A program made the position numbers and the translations under genes. The notes below the pieces were generated by a model. That model saw nothing but the letters and a program-made list of their open reading frames with translations, had not been told where the DNA came from and ran no database searches. This document shows positions 26,096-35,003 of a stretch of 64,000 nucleotides of DNA, one piece after another. Location: the NCBI RefSeq assembly GCF_014876185.1, contig NZ_JADALJ010000002.1, positions 1-64,000 on the forward strand. The letters are read 5' to 3'. Source of the stretch: Rufibacter sp. LB8 (GTDB lineage: Bacteria; Bacteroidota; Bacteroidia; Cytophagales; Hymenobacteraceae). Position 1 is the stretch's first letter. Each line of letters starts with the position of its first letter.

Positions 26096-26887
26096 ATGAA
26101 AAATTGGTGGTTTAAAGGCAGCACATATTTTTTGGCGGTAATTCACGCAGTGGCGTCTTTTGGGTGCCAGAAGTCAGTTGAGAAGATGCCTGTTTCAATA
26201 GAACCTAAAAGCAAAGCCCAGGAAGTGGTAGACTTGTCTATAAAAGCCCACGGCGGCACGTTGGTTGATAAAACTTTGGTTAGTTTCACCTTTAGGGAAA
26301 GACAGTACACAGCTTTTAGAAACAATGGTATCTATCGGTATACAAGAGCGTTCAAAGATTCTACTGGCCATGTGAAGGACGTGCTGCAGAACGACGGCTT
26401 TTACCGTGAGGTGAACGGAAAGAGGATTGAGCTGCCGGAGGACAAGAAACTGGCCTATTCAAACTCTATCAACTCTGTTATTTATTTTGCCTTTTTGCCT
26501 TTTGGCCTGAACGATGCCTCTGTCCAAAAACAGTACTTGGGTCAGGCTATGGTGAAAAACGTTCTGTTCCATAAAATAAAGGTTACGTTCAACCAAGAAG
26601 GCGGAGGAACTGATTTTGAAGATGAGTTTGTGTATTGGGTACACCCGCAAACCTATAAATTAGGCTATCTGGCCTATAGCTTTAAAGTGAGTGGAGGGGG
26701 CCTGCGGTTTAGGGAAGCTTATAACGAAAGGGAAATAAACGGCGTGCTGTTTCAGGATTATAGTAATTATGAACCGCTGTCTGACACCACCACTCTGGAA
26801 CACCTGGACCATGCATTTTTTACCGGGGGCCTCAAAAAGCTTTTAGACATCAACTTGGAGAATATTACAGTAAAAATTAACAAGTAA
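26096..26887 (+). CDS. DUF6503-like lipoprotein
   Basis: 263 residues from ATG 26096 (a TTG at 26081 is unlikely). A lipoprotein-like N-terminus ends at FGC. The body resembles Bacteroidetes DUF6503 proteins: an early AIDKAHGG-like segment (IKAHGGTLVDKTLVSFTFR) and repeated beta strands, probably a LolA-like or cup-shaped fold. Function unknown. It is followed 10 nt later by the DUF2911 gene, suggesting co-transcription. Confidence 0.6.
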   Translation: MKNWWFKGSTYFLAVIHAVASFGCQKSVEKMPVSIEPKSKAQEVVDLSIKAHGGTLVDKTLVSFTFRERQYTAFRNNGIYRYTRAFKDSTGHVKDVLQNDGFYREVNGKRIELPEDKKLAYSNSINSVIYFAFLPFGLNDASVQKQYLGQAMVKNVLFHKIKVTFNQEGGGTDFEDEFVYWVHPQTYKLGYLAYSFKVSGGGLRFREAYNEREINGVLFQDYSNYEPLSDTTTLEHLDHAFFTGGLKKLLDINLENITVKINK

Positions 26888-26897
26888 TCGAAGAAGA

Positions 26898-27515
26898 ATG
26901 AAAACAACGTACTTAAAAATGCTGGCTGGCGCTTTGGCGGTTGTTACAGTTGTAGGCTGTAACAATGCCAGCGAACGCAAAGATGAAACCCAGGCCAACC
27001 AGACGATGCAGCCAGCTGAACATGCAGCCCCCCCTGCCTCTACGGAGTCTCAGCCAGACACTATCAGGAAAAGTATTCCGTCTGAAACTGCCGGTAAAAT
27101 AGGCGAGGCTAATCTGAAAATAAACTACCATTCGCCGGGGGTAAAGGGGCGGGTAATCTGGGGCGGTCTGGTTCCGTATGACCAGGTTTGGGTAACGGGT
27201 GCGCACCGGGCCACCACTCTGGAAACAGATAAAAACCTGACTATTGGCGGCAAAAAACTGGGCGCCGGTAAATATGCCTTGTTCACCATTCCTGGCAAAG
27301 AAAACTGGACAGTTATCATTAATAAAAATTGGGAACAGCACTTAGCGGATGACTATGCCCAGCAGGAGGATGTAGTGCGGGTGCAGGTGACACCCCAAAC
27401 CTTGCAAAGCCCTCAGGAGAGATTAAAGTATGATATTAAGGGTGGCCCTGGTAATACCGGTACCATAGATATTTCATGGGCAGATTTGTTGGTTTCTGTG
27501 CCAGTGAAAAGTTAA
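26898..27515 (+). CDS. DUF2911 lipoprotein, 1
   Basis: 205 residues with a lipoprotein signal ending at VGC and a DUF2911 domain: IKINYHSPGVKGR-like start, WVTGAHRATTLE, and GKYALFTIPGKENWTVIINK. DUF2911 is a small beta-rich domain of unknown function common in Bacteroidetes envelopes. A paralogue at 60603-61211 also follows a PepSY gene region and precedes an HMA-AraC regulator. Confidence 0.82.
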   Translation: MKTTYLKMLAGALAVVTVVGCNNASERKDETQANQTMQPAEHAAPPASTESQPDTIRKSIPSETAGKIGEANLKINYHSPGVKGRVIWGGLVPYDQVWVTGAHRATTLETDKNLTIGGKKLGAGKYALFTIPGKENWTVIINKNWEQHLADDYAQQEDVVRVQVTPQTLQSPQERLKYDIKGGPGNTGTIDISWADLLVSVPVKS

Positions 27516-27551
27516 GGCCGCCATTTGAGTTAACCCTTAAAAACCTTAGTA

Positions 27552-27868
27552 ATGGAAAACCTTAGTATCAGCTTTATCATCCATATTTTTCTGCATGTGG
27601 CGGTACCGGTGGGGTGGCGTGGGTTTTTTACAAAGAGCAGTTTAAACACGCCTTCCTTATTATGTTGGCCGGTATGCTGATAGACCTTGACCACCTGCTG
27701 GCAGACCCTATAGTAGATCCTAACAGATGCAGTGTCGGGTTCCATTTGCTCCAACAGTATTGGTTGGTTCCTGTTTACGTGGTACTGGCAATTGTGCCTA
27801 AAACAAGGCTTATTGGCCTAGGCCTTGTAATACATATACTTCTGGATTGGTTAGACTGTTATGTTTAA
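27552..27868 (+). pseudogene. DUF6122-like small membrane protein gene with frameshift
   Basis: The frame from ATG 27552 reads MENLSISFIIHIFLHVAVPVG and then shifts at the GGGG run 27611-27614; the rest continues in the next frame from GTG 27614 (AWVFYKEQFKHAF, MLIDLDHLLADPIVDPNRC, ending WLDCYV). Adding one G restores a single ~105-residue protein of the DUF6122 type (LIDLDHLLA, DPNRCSVGFHLL). This is either a real frameshift mutation or a miscounted homopolymer. Function of the family is unknown. Confidence 0.75.
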
Positions 27869-28253
27869 CTATACCAAGTAAGCTATTTAAAGTAAAATAA
27901 TAATTAGTACCCCAATATTGTTTAGGTATCGCGGGTGAACAGTACTTACATTTGAAAGATTAATTCTGATATTTAAAGGGCATTGATGGGTTTTGAATTA
28001 GTGAGAATAGATTGTCATGCCCTAATATCGAAATGTAATCAGACTTATGGGTTTAAGCCTTATTTTGATAAAAATAGGTTAAACCCGTAAGTCTGATCGT
28101 GAAATATAGATAGTTTTATTCTTTTGACACACACTAAAGATCTCATGATTAGGTTTCAAGCATTGGTAAAATCTAAAGCAAAATTTATTATGGTAATTGC
28201 AGGCAGGAACTAGCAGATGTGCAGTCTCAGAATGAAGATTTAGTCAAAATTCA
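27869..28253 (+). other. Intergenic region with 19-bp inverted repeat
   Basis: No gene seen. ATCAGACTTATGGGTTTAA (28038-28056) and TTAAACCCGTAAGTCTGAT (28079-28097) are reverse complements with one mismatch, around a partly self-complementary spacer. There is no T-run, so it could be a protein-binding site or a small remnant element. Confidence 0.5.
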
Positions 28254-29006
28254 ATGAACCGTAAAACCCACCTTTTTATCCGGAGGTCTCACCGTTATCT
28301 AGGGCTGTTCCTTGGTCTCCAATTTATGCTCTGGACAATGGGCGGGCTTTATTTTTCTTGGAATGACATGGATGAAATCCATGGCGACCATAACTGGAAA
28401 GCACCCCAGAATTTAAAAGCCGACCTGATAGTTGTCTCACCCACCCAAGTTATAGCTCAATTACCTGCGGCAGATTCTATTAAATCTATTCGCTTAATAG
28501 AGGTTTTTGGCAAACCTCACTATCAGGTACAATATTTTATGGCTGCGGCTGAAAAAGTAACGGTGAAAACTCAATTGGCTATTGCTTCCACCGGTAGCCT
28601 GCGTGCTGCGCTCTCCCGTCAGGAGGCTGTTCAGTTAGCCATGAATGCCTTTTCGGAGCCAACTCAAGTTTCAAAGGTGGAGTACCTTACGGAAAAATTC
28701 GTTAATGGCCACCATGAATACCGTGGGAGCCCGTTGCCTGCCTGGGCGGTTACCATGAAGCATCCTTCCCAGACAACGGTATATGTGGCGGCGGAGCTAG
28801 GAGAAGTCATGAAGTTCCGCAATAATAAATGGCGAATTTTCGATTTCCTCTGGATGCTACACACCATGGATTACCAAGGCCGAGACAACATCGGCAACGT
28901 CTTACTGCGTATTTTCTCTATTGCCGGAATGGTTACCATCCTTTCTGGCTTTGCCTTGTTCTATGTTTCTTCTGGTTTTAGGAGAAAAAAGAAATCCTTA
29001 GCGTAA
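28254..29006 (+). CDS. PepSY domain membrane protein, 1
   Basis: 250 residues: N-terminal membrane helix (RYLGLFLGLQFMLWTMGGLYFSW), a periplasmic part with two weak PepSY-like units, the conserved LHTMDYQGRDN segment and a C-terminal membrane helix with basic tail. PepSY-TM proteins with LHTxD motifs are found with metal and redox systems; exact role unknown. The paralogue at 59754 has a Gly/His insertion not seen here. Confidence 0.72.
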   Translation: MNRKTHLFIRRSHRYLGLFLGLQFMLWTMGGLYFSWNDMDEIHGDHNWKAPQNLKADLIVVSPTQVIAQLPAADSIKSIRLIEVFGKPHYQVQYFMAAAEKVTVKTQLAIASTGSLRAALSRQEAVQLAMNAFSEPTQVSKVEYLTEKFVNGHHEYRGSPLPAWAVTMKHPSQTTVYVAAELGEVMKFRNNKWRIFDFLWMLHTMDYQGRDNIGNVLLRIFSIAGMVTILSGFALFYVSSGFRRKKKSLA

Positions 29007-29069
29007 AAATGTCTACAAACCGTTACCTTGATACTTAAAATAAATTAGTCACCCTTTAAAACTATATAA

Positions 29070-29540
29070 ATGAAAAAGTGTCTTTATAGTGTGTTTTTGT
29101 TATTGTCATTTCTAGTCTCAGCAAGTCAGGTGTACAGTCAAGCAGCTGACACCCGTGAAGCCGAAGCGGCTAAAAAAGTCTTGCGTTCCTACAAGGAGGC
29201 CATTGAGGCGTTGAATGGCACCAAGGCATCTGCCTTATTTGCCAATAACTCCCAGATATATGAATCGGGCGGGGTGGAAGGTACATTTACACATTATCTT
29301 GAACATCATCTGGGTCCTGAATTTAAAGCATTCAAATCCTTTACATATAGTGATTACAAATCGGAGGTAATGGTAGACGGCCTTTACGCATTCGCAACCG
29401 AGACCTATACTTATACCATAATATTGGCAAAGGACGGTAGCACTATTAAAAGAAAGGGAGTAGCGACATCCACGCTGAAAAAGATTGATGGAAGCTGGCG
29501 TATCCTTTTTCATCATAGTTCTTCCCGGAACTCAAAATAA
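29070..29540 (+). CDS. Secreted NTF2-like (SnoaL/DUF4440-type) protein
   Basis: 156 residues with a signal peptide (CLYSVFLLLSFLVSASQVYS). The mature part has an opening helix pair, then a cone-shaped alpha+beta pattern ending DGSWRILFHHSSSR, as in NTF2-like ligand-binding or enzyme domains. Substrate unknown. Last gene of the plus-strand group before a convergent minus-strand gene. Confidence 0.65.
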   Translation: MKKCLYSVFLLLSFLVSASQVYSQAADTREAEAAKKVLRSYKEAIEALNGTKASALFANNSQIYESGGVEGTFTHYLEHHLGPEFKAFKSFTYSDYKSEVMVDGLYAFATETYTYTIILAKDGSTIKRKGVATSTLKKIDGSWRILFHHSSSRNSK

Positions 29541-29632
29541 GTTTCAATAGTCATAAACTGAAAATCGACCAACATACTCTAAAGCGGTTAGAATCTAAGG
29601 ATTACTCTATATATCCAAGCAGCTACTTCTTC

Positions 29633-29686
29633 TTTGCTTCTGTTTCCGGACTAGTCTTCAAAAAGCAGTTCGGAAACAGAAGCAAA
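29633..29686. terminator. Long inverted repeat between convergent genes
   Basis: TTTGCTTCTGTTTCCG (29633-29648) and CGGAAACAGAAGCAAA (29671-29686) form a perfect 16-bp stem. It separates the NTF2-like gene from the minus-strand channel remnant and may end transcription from both sides, although T-runs are short. Confidence 0.5.
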
Positions 29687-29711
29687 ACTTTAAACTCAAA
29701 GCTTAGGAGAT

Positions 29712-29891
29712 CTATACATTAAATATCAGCTTGATCTCCCTTCTTTCATCCGGGTAATGAAAGCCTAAAGTGATCCGGAACGCCTTAGTATCTACCCTAG
29801 TCATCCATAGCGGGTTCAATACCAAGGAAAAGATTTGATCCATCTTTTCGGAAGGTAACCTAGGGGTAGATATTACGCCAAGACCACCCAT
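29712..29891 (-). CDS. Possible 59-residue ORF overlapping the end of the channel remnant
   Basis: An ATG at 29891 (minus) opens a frame of 59 codons, MGGLGVISTPRLP... to LIFNV, ending at 29712. It overlaps the last codons of the channel remnant in another frame. The sequence has a plausible amino-acid makeup (LVLNPLWMTRVD, FRITLGFHYPDER) but no family was recognised. It could be a small gene or a frame-shifted tail. Confidence 0.3.
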   Translation of the reverse strand: MGGLGVISTPRLPSEKMDQIFSLVLNPLWMTRVDTKAFRITLGFHYPDERREIKLIFNV

Positions 29892-30882
29892 CCATTTCCA
29901 ACAGTGACGTAAGCTTCTTACGGTGCTCCTTCAGCTTCAAGTTAAAAGCATTTTTTACCTTGTCCTTTTCTTCTAGCGGAATACCCTTTGCACTTAGATT
30001 TTCAAGACTTGGCAAAGGCACTAATTCTTCAAGCTCCCTTTTCTCAATGAAATTCCCTTTTAACATCTTTAGAAAAGTGAACAGCGTAGTCTGAAGCATT
30101 TCCATCTTTAGTTCGTCTTTCGCCACGCTTTCAGAAACTGCATATCTGAGGAGTTTATGTGTCTCGTCTAGGAGCACAACACCTGGGGCTATTGCCATTT
30201 TTGGATCGTTATTATGAAAATAGTGGATGACGGGGTAGGAGTAATGGTTCAGAGTATGCTGTAGCAGCATTTGGCACAGCTCCGGGCTTCTGTCAAGAAA
30301 TGAAGCGAATCCTTCCCCATCCCAAGCATTGGCCAAGATCTGCTGTGGCGTCTTCCCCATGCTGCTGATATAAAGGCTAAGTTTACTTTCAAGGCCTACT
30401 GCAGAGAGTACTGGCACAAAATAGGTGATGGAGGCAGTAATAAAAGTCAAACCGGAGAAAGCCGCCGCCCCTGTCACGATACGCCAGGGATCAGTGGAGG
30501 CCACGAAATCCCCCACCCCCAGCGTGGACAGGGTGAAACCCGCTTAATAGAGCTTCTCCAGGACGTTGGCGTTGGCTTTGGTGGTGCTGTTGACGATGGA
30601 GCCGGCATCTGAAAGTAGCATCAGAAATAGGACTAGCCAAAGCCCCAGTATCCAGATCATAAGGATGCAAACAAGAATGGACGGCCCGGCATATGGCAAC
30701 AGCTTGGAACTGCCTTTTTTTCCTGAGAAAATAAAAAAAAAGTCCTAAACTGCCTTGGCCACCATAGCGGTGATCTTGCCGCCTCCATTGGAAGATAAGG
30801 TAGTTTTTATGATGTCTAGCGCAGTAGACATGAAAAGGATGGTACCTAGGCTGAAATATAAATATCCCATAGAATACTTCAT
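29860..30882 (-). pseudogene. K+-channel-like membrane protein gene with two in-frame stops
   Basis: Reading from ATG 30882 (minus) the frame continues without shift to 29860, but codon 46 is TAG (30747-30745) and codon 113 is TAA (30546-30544). The interrupted product has membrane segments (ILVCILMIWILGLWLVLFLML), then AGFTLSTLGVGDF, a K+-channel selectivity-filter-like TxGxGD motif, and a ~200-residue cytoplasmic part. With TGG for TAG and TAY for TAA it would be a ~340-residue channel. The longest surviving ORF is the filter and C-terminal part (29860-30516). Confidence 0.72.
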
Positions 30883-31132
30883 GATTAGTCCCGTGTTGGG
30901 TAAACGTATATGAAGGTAGATGAGTTGAAGCTCTTAATTCCAGGCTCTTGGGATATGTGACAGGCTTGCCTTGGCTAAAATACCTAATTGGATATTAAAG
31001 AGCAGTTTAGGACTTGTTCTCCCATTAGGTTATATATAATTATGCAGAAACAATCCATAATTATATATAACCGGTAAAAGAGGAGCAAGTATAGTGTAGC
31101 ATAAGTATACTGATTTTTCAATCCCTTCCTTG

Positions 31133-31645
31133 ATGCCTTCTATGCAACTCCGACACTATCTTCAAAAGTTCATCCACTATGCACGGGAGGCTAAGCAGGT
31201 TACCATTTACAATAAAGCAGGTTTGGTGCATGACCTTGCCAATTTCCTGCAAGAGAATCTGCCCAAGGAAAATTTTGGCGTACAGTTGCACAGGAAGGCG
31301 AAGGAAGTGGTGGTGAACACAAATGGTGAAGGATTAGCTAAAGAAGCCATTGATCTATACGTTTTTCATATAGCTGGAAAAGAACAGCACGCACTTCAGG
31401 TTATAGTATACGGTGGGCAGTCTAGCGAAAACATGACGTCTGAAATACAACATCAATTGCGTTTGATGAAATCCCTGAAAGAGGAAGGTTTTTTAGAAAC
31501 CCACCTCTTCTTGGCCTGCCAACAACACACACAAGAAGAAGAAGAAGAACATCCTTCTTTTCCTTTGCAGATGGAGTGGCAAGAACTGCAACCGGTCACC
31601 CAAGATAGAAACGGTTCTTGGATATGTGCCATCCAGACGCTGTAG
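31133..31645 (+). CDS. Hypothetical protein with Glu-rich segment
   Basis: 170 residues from ATG 31133; ATG 31142 and TTG 31130 are alternatives. Soluble, with an EEEEEH stretch near residue 138 and a helical N-terminal region. No recognised domain and no signal peptide. It lies between the decayed channel gene and the MATE gene, 59 nt before the latter. Confidence 0.5.
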   Translation: MPSMQLRHYLQKFIHYAREAKQVTIYNKAGLVHDLANFLQENLPKENFGVQLHRKAKEVVVNTNGEGLAKEAIDLYVFHIAGKEQHALQVIVYGGQSSENMTSEIQHQLRLMKSLKEEGFLETHLFLACQQHTQEEEEEHPSFPLQMEWQELQPVTQDRNGSWICAIQTL

Positions 31646-31704
31646 CAAGCACTCCTCCAGTCACTTGTACCTATTGATCAGCTACGCAACTAGATAAAGC
31701 ATAC

Positions 31705-33144
31705 ATGGAAGGTAAGAACGAGATTCTGCAGAAGATAAGGGATCCATCCCTTACAGGTAAAATGAAACTCATTTTGCTGCTTGCCCTGCCCGCGGTCATA
31801 GAGAACTTTTTTCAGACTTTCATCGGGTTTGTGGACGTTTATTTCCTATCTAAAATAGGTTTAGCCGAAGTGTCCGCCGTGGGTGCCACCAATGCCATCC
31901 TTGCCATCTACTTTGCTGTTTTCATGGCTATCGGGGTAGCCTCCAATATAAGGGTAGCCAACGCGTTGGGGGCAAACAACGCGGAGAGAGCAAGGCATAT
32001 AGGCCAGCAGGCGTTAATACTAGCCGTTCTCTTTGGGGTTCTTACAGGAGTTGTGACTTTGTTTTTTGCCCGGCCCCTGCTCATGCTCATGGGCCTTGAG
32101 GAACAGGTGCTGGACATAGGCGAGATTTACTTCAGGATCGTGGCCATTCCATCTATCTTCATGTCTCTCATGTTTGTGCTTAGCGCAAACCTCAGAGGGG
32201 CCGGAGATACCCGCTCTCCCATGAAAGTGAGTATCATCATCAATGTCATACACGCCGCCTTAGGGTATGCGCTAATCTTTGGGGTCTGGGGTTTCCCAGA
32301 AATGGGGGTGGCCGGCGCGGCGTTGGCGACAGTGGCCTCACGCCTGTTAGGCACCCTTCTGCTTATCTACTATATCCAACACTCAGAGAAGTTAGCCTTC
32401 AAGAAGAGTTACTGGCAGGTTGACTGGTTACATCAGAAAGAGCTTGCCTCCTTGGGAAGTCCTGCGGCAGCTGAGGTACTTTTCATGCGGGCGGGGCAGA
32501 TTGTCTATTTCGGTTTCATAGTATCCTTGGGGACCGACGTGTTCGCCGCCCATCAGATTGCCGGCAATGTGGAGGTGATATCTTATATGGTGGGGTATGG
32601 TTTCGCCACGGCCGTTACCATCTTGGCCGGGCAACAGATAGGCGCCGCAAAGACAGACGCGGCCGCCACGTATGCCAAGCTCGGCTCTTGGATGGCCCTA
32701 GGCTTAATGAGCGTCCTAGGGGCCTTCCTGTTTTTCTTTGGGGATTGGGCCGGCAGTTTATTCACCGAAGATGCCGCAGTGATCAATAACATTGGCATTG
32801 CGCTGAAGGTGTCTGGAGCCTTCCAGCCTTTCCTTGCGGTACTTATAACCCTGACAGGGGCCTACCAGGCAGCCAACAATACCACCTTTCCTATGTACCT
32901 TACAGCAGTGGGCATGTGGGTGATAAGGGCAGGCCTTGTTTATTTCCTTGGCATTTACCTTGGCTGGGGACTTACTGGGGTCTGGATAGCCATTGGCATC
33001 GATATTATCTTCCGGGCGGGTGCTCTGACCATTAACTTCATTAGGGGAAACTGGATGAAGCTGGAAAAAGCGGCAGAGCCGAAAACAGAATGCCACCCGC
33101 AAACCACCAAGGAAACAATGTCAGCATGTGTGAACAACTATTAA
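31705..33144 (+). CDS. MATE family efflux transporter
   Basis: 479 residues, twelve hydrophobic segments in two six-helix halves. Typical MATE features include LALPAVIENFFQTFIGFVDVYF at the start, SANLRGAGDTRSPM in the first half, and a second half beginning SLGSPAAAEVLFMRAGQ. MATE transporters exchange Na+ or H+ for organic cations and drugs. Here it is followed 10 nt later by a His-rich protein, so a stress-export role is possible; the substrate cannot be read from sequence. Confidence 0.88.
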   Translation: MEGKNEILQKIRDPSLTGKMKLILLLALPAVIENFFQTFIGFVDVYFLSKIGLAEVSAVGATNAILAIYFAVFMAIGVASNIRVANALGANNAERARHIGQQALILAVLFGVLTGVVTLFFARPLLMLMGLEEQVLDIGEIYFRIVAIPSIFMSLMFVLSANLRGAGDTRSPMKVSIIINVIHAALGYALIFGVWGFPEMGVAGAALATVASRLLGTLLLIYYIQHSEKLAFKKSYWQVDWLHQKELASLGSPAAAEVLFMRAGQIVYFGFIVSLGTDVFAAHQIAGNVEVISYMVGYGFATAVTILAGQQIGAAKTDAAATYAKLGSWMALGLMSVLGAFLFFFGDWAGSLFTEDAAVINNIGIALKVSGAFQPFLAVLITLTGAYQAANNTTFPMYLTAVGMWVIRAGLVYFLGIYLGWGLTGVWIAIGIDIIFRAGALTINFIRGNWMKLEKAAEPKTECHPQTTKETMSACVNNY

Positions 33145-33154
33145 AACTGAGAGC

Positions 33155-33847
33155 ATGATAGATATTAGGTTGCAAGAAGGGTCAACACCCATTAAAGCGC
33201 AAGAGGTTACCAACCTTCTGCTCATTCCTTCCACTACTGACGGAGGAAAGAACCCTGTAGCCTTGGAGGAAGTACATACCAAGGATGTCCACTTGATAGT
33301 AGTATCAGAGGATCTTACATTCTTTTCCCATGAGCATCCAAAAAAGGTAGGCACTGATTACAGCGTTGACCTCTTTTTCCCCCACGGGGGCAAATTCTTG
33401 CTCTATTGTGACATAAAGCCCTTAAATAATGCACCGGCAGTCATTAGGAGGACGGTGGAGGTGGAGGGCGTAGAGAAAAGTGCGCAACTGTTCCAAAATG
33501 AAGTGCTGGTGTCTAACGTGGGCGATGTAAGCGTATACCTGGAGGAGAGTGCCCCTGGGGCTTTCAAAGTACATATTACTCAGGATGGTGCTTTGGTACC
33601 GGTAGCTTCTTTGGGTGATTACCTAGGTGCCAAGGCGCATGTGGTGATGATCCCTCTGGAGAGCAAAGAGTATCTGCATGTCCACCCAATGGTGGAACAG
33701 AAAACGCTGGTACTGCATACTACCTTTTCTGCCAAGGGTATCTACAGGGCCTGGGTGCAGCTATTACTGGCAGGTAACCTGTACACCTTTGATTTTGTAT
33801 TGTCCGTAAAGGAACTGCCAAGCTCCCAGATGCATTCGCATCATTGA
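33155..33847 (+). CDS. His-rich beta-sandwich-like protein
   Basis: 230 residues without signal peptide, mostly beta strands. Two similar units contain FSHEHPKKVG and LHVHPMVEQ; each has an HxHP motif. The C-terminus is MHSHH. This resembles YtkA/cupredoxin-like families with paired HxHP ligands. Proposed role: cytoplasmic or exported metal binder (inference). Its start is 10 nt after the MATE stop. Confidence 0.5.
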   Translation: MIDIRLQEGSTPIKAQEVTNLLLIPSTTDGGKNPVALEEVHTKDVHLIVVSEDLTFFSHEHPKKVGTDYSVDLFFPHGGKFLLYCDIKPLNNAPAVIRRTVEVEGVEKSAQLFQNEVLVSNVGDVSVYLEESAPGAFKVHITQDGALVPVASLGDYLGAKAHVVMIPLESKEYLHVHPMVEQKTLVLHTTFSAKGIYRAWVQLLLAGNLYTFDFVLSVKELPSSQMHSHH

Positions 33848-34681
33848 GTTAATGATTTAAAGTGCTTTTCTGTAATGCAGGTATCCGCATTTTTAAGTAA
33901 AAGGTATCTAAGGAGATGCTTTAGCTGAACTAAAAATGATAATGACACACCCTAAAGTAGTTAATTTACCACAGCTTGAACAAGAAAAACCATTAAAAAG
34001 GGAAAGGCAATTGCTGTAACCTTCCCTCTCCAAAATTCTCACCACTGCTTTAAAGAGGATTTAAAATCAATCAATAAGCTAGTATAACCCCGGACATTGA
34101 CCAGCAGCTATAAAGCAACCGAAGTATTCTTATGCTCCTATTTACAAGTGACGGTTAGTTCTGGCGGTGTTGCCGACAAAAATTATTGCTAAATAACCAT
34201 TCCTCCAAATCTCGGATTAAGAGTTTGTTTATGATTTGGGATTTCAGGCGAGGAATGGTGGAGTGATGTTCTGCCATAGCATTTTTGAGGAGGGATAGCA
34301 GCTTGTTACGGAAAGATAAAAGGCAATATACCTTTTTACAGCGCAATGGCACTACTACAAAAACGGCACGTTGTGAACCGGCTAAAGAAAGAAGACATAA
34401 AAATCATGTTTTTTCAGGATATTCTCCCCAGCAACCGGAATAGCTCATGTGCTAGACGTTAGACCTAATAAATATGAAGTAAGGACTGCAGTCTCTCTTA
34501 TGTGCTTTACTAGACACACTCAGCTTTAGAAACCAATTTGTCTCCGATCAGGTAATTTTGTTTTTATTGTTCAACTAAAAGCGAAGTTGCAAGACAGTAA
34601 ACAACAAAGGGTTGATTGATTGGAAACTCCCTTGGACGTAACAAGTAACAATCATAGAACTAAAGTAAAGACTGAAATAGT
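33848..34681 (+). other. 834-nt intergenic region, promoter near its end
   Basis: No convincing gene. A 65-codon minus-strand frame (34155-34352) lacks family features. TAATTTTG at 34553-34560 matches the TAnnTTTG -7 consensus in the context GGTAATTTTG, the same 10 nt as in front of the HMA gene at 48489; it is 122 nt from the next start. Confidence 0.45.
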
Positions 34682-34921
34682 ATGGAAATCATAAAATTCA
34701 AAACAAACATTAGTAATCAAAGCGATGTAACGAACGTTGCTCCCTATCTGGAAAAAATCGAAGGTATATCCAACTGGCAAGTAGATACAGAGACGGAGGA
34801 AAATGTGCTGAGTGTTTCCGGCAAGGATTTAAATCCCCAGGCCATAGAGAATGCCCTTCAGGAAGCAGGCTTCCAAGCAGAGATACTAAGGGTAGTGGGC
34901 CTGAGCGGGGATGAACTGTAA
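34682..34921 (+). CDS. HMA-like small protein without the CxxC metal site
   Basis: 79 residues, aligning over its length with the small HMA proteins at 41054 and 48489 (KFKTNI..., WQVDT, LSVSG, ENALQEAGFQAE). The position of GCxxC is SNQSDV, so both cysteines are gone. The fold is probably kept but Cu(I) binding by CxxC is not possible; it could be a regulator, a decoy or a protein in decay. It ends with a terminator shared with a convergent DUF305 gene. Confidence 0.7.
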   Translation: MEIIKFKTNISNQSDVTNVAPYLEKIEGISNWQVDTETEENVLSVSGKDLNPQAIENALQEAGFQAEILRVVGLSGDEL

Positions 34922-34947
34922 ACCTAAATTGAAACATCCATAAAATT

Positions 34948-34982
34948 ACAAAGGAGAACCTCATTTGAAGGTTCTCCTTTGT
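34948..34982. terminator. Bidirectional terminator
   Basis: A 14-bp perfect stem (ACAAAGGAGAACCT / AGGTTCTCCTTTGT) with a 7-nt loop between the convergent HMA-like and DUF305 genes. Confidence 0.8.
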
Positions 34983-35003
34983 AAAACAATGTATAAATTC
35001 TTG

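Noticed and set aside
34155-34352. 65-codon minus-strand frame in the 834-nt gap
   Set aside because: No recognisable domain, no promoter, unclear start; could be a remnant but cannot be supported.
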